Assembly (NCBI GenBank): GCA_017405115.1
Contig: JAFRBA010000051.1
Coordinates: 1-15,089 of the forward strand
DNA from: Kiritimatiellia bacterium
GTDB lineage: Bacteria; Verrucomicrobiota; Kiritimatiellia; RFP12; UBA1067
Direction of reading: 5' to 3'
DNA: 15,089 nt
The notes below the pieces were generated by a model. The model had not been told where the DNA came from, did not search any database, and saw nothing but the letters and a program-made list of their open reading frames with translations. The translations under genes and the position numbers were made by a program. Positions 14,971 to 15,089 of this stretch are shown piece by piece (position 1 is the stretch's first letter; the number at the start of each line of letters is the position of its first letter).

Positions 14971-15082
14971 AATCCGGACAAGCACGGCAGTTGGACTCTG
15001 CCCGCAGCCGGAGACTGCCGCCGAGGGGAGTGTCTCGTCACGGCATATTGTCGAAACGCTCTGCCGTGCGCGATTCCGGATT
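14971..15082. repeat. Imperfect inverted repeat near the right edge
   Basis: AATCCGGA followed by CACGGCAG occurs at 14971-14990 on the plus strand and again, with slightly longer spacing, on the minus strand at 15082-15061. ATTGTCGA also appears twice as a direct repeat at 15047-15054 and 15080-15087. Bases 14885-15089 otherwise hold no supported gene. The pattern could be the edge of a repeat or element that continues outside the window. Confidence 0.3.
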
Positions 15083-15089
15083 GTCGAGA

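Noticed and set aside
13729..14985. A 418-residue minus-strand frame overlapping epmA
   Set aside because: It is Arg/Gly/Ala-rich and in a different frame from the epmA product, whose aminoacyl-tRNA-synthetase motifs are unambiguous.
1..15089. tRNA, rRNA, CRISPR array, insertion sequence or transposase
   Set aside because: No cloverleaf, conserved rRNA block, regularly spaced repeats or transposase motif could be found by reading both strands; the repeats seen are short and local.

Overview
The window is about 15 kb of GC-rich (roughly 60-65% by eye) bacterial DNA. It fits the PVC superphylum, most likely a Verrucomicrobiota/Kiritimatiellota/Lentisphaerota-type host- or glycan-associated organism. 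This is inferred from gene content: large secreted proteins with autotransporter-associated beta-strand repeats, a DUF4838 glycoside-hydrolase-like enzyme, SGNH and alpha/beta esterases, and an AraC regulator with a LacI-like sensor domain. No rRNA, tRNA or CRISPR is visible, so the placement stays tentative.

Layout. (1) Bases 1-872, minus strand: the N-terminal part of a membrane-anchored, extracytoplasmic beta-rich protein that runs off the left edge. (2) 873-1179: a promoter-dense intergenic region with two minus-strand promoters and one plus-strand promoter. (3) 1180-2238, plus strand: a Fic (AMPylase-type) protein with an N-terminal helix-turn-helix-like region, a built-in inhibitory motif and the full HPFFDGNGR motif. 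It looks like an insertion and its 3' end overlaps the next gene tail to tail. (4) 11339-2087, minus strand: four closely spaced genes, in transcription order a secreted beta-repeat/discoidin-like protein, a secreted alpha/beta hydrolase, a 1311-residue esterase-propeller-DUF4838 fusion, and an SGNH hydrolase lipoprotein with a degenerate endonuclease/exonuclease/phosphatase (EEP) domain. (5) 12437-11454, minus strand: a Tat-exported PIG-L/LmbE-type deacetylase just upstream, possibly the first gene of the same unit. (6) 12600-13763, plus strand: the divergent LacI/AraC-type (XylR-like) regulator. (7) 14714-13845, minus strand: an EpmA/GenX-type EF-P lysine ligase with a clear terminator, preceded by a small ORF that overlaps its start as ATGA.

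How it works together (inference). The regulator, LmbE-type deacetylase, exported esterases and DUF4838 enzyme look like a local glycan-utilisation locus. De-esterification and N-deacetylation would strip decorations so that the DUF4838 enzyme can cut the backbone, while the beta-repeat protein acts at the surface. The regulator would read a sugar and control the divergent promoter. EpmA is housekeeping and unrelated. The Fic gene appears to be a later arrival.

A recurring non-coding theme is that three genes (left-edge gene, Fic, regulator) have a TATAAT-like -10 box only 9-12 nt before the ATG and no Shine-Dalgarno, suggesting nearly leaderless mRNAs. Genes inside the minus-strand cluster mostly have ordinary GAGG-type sites.
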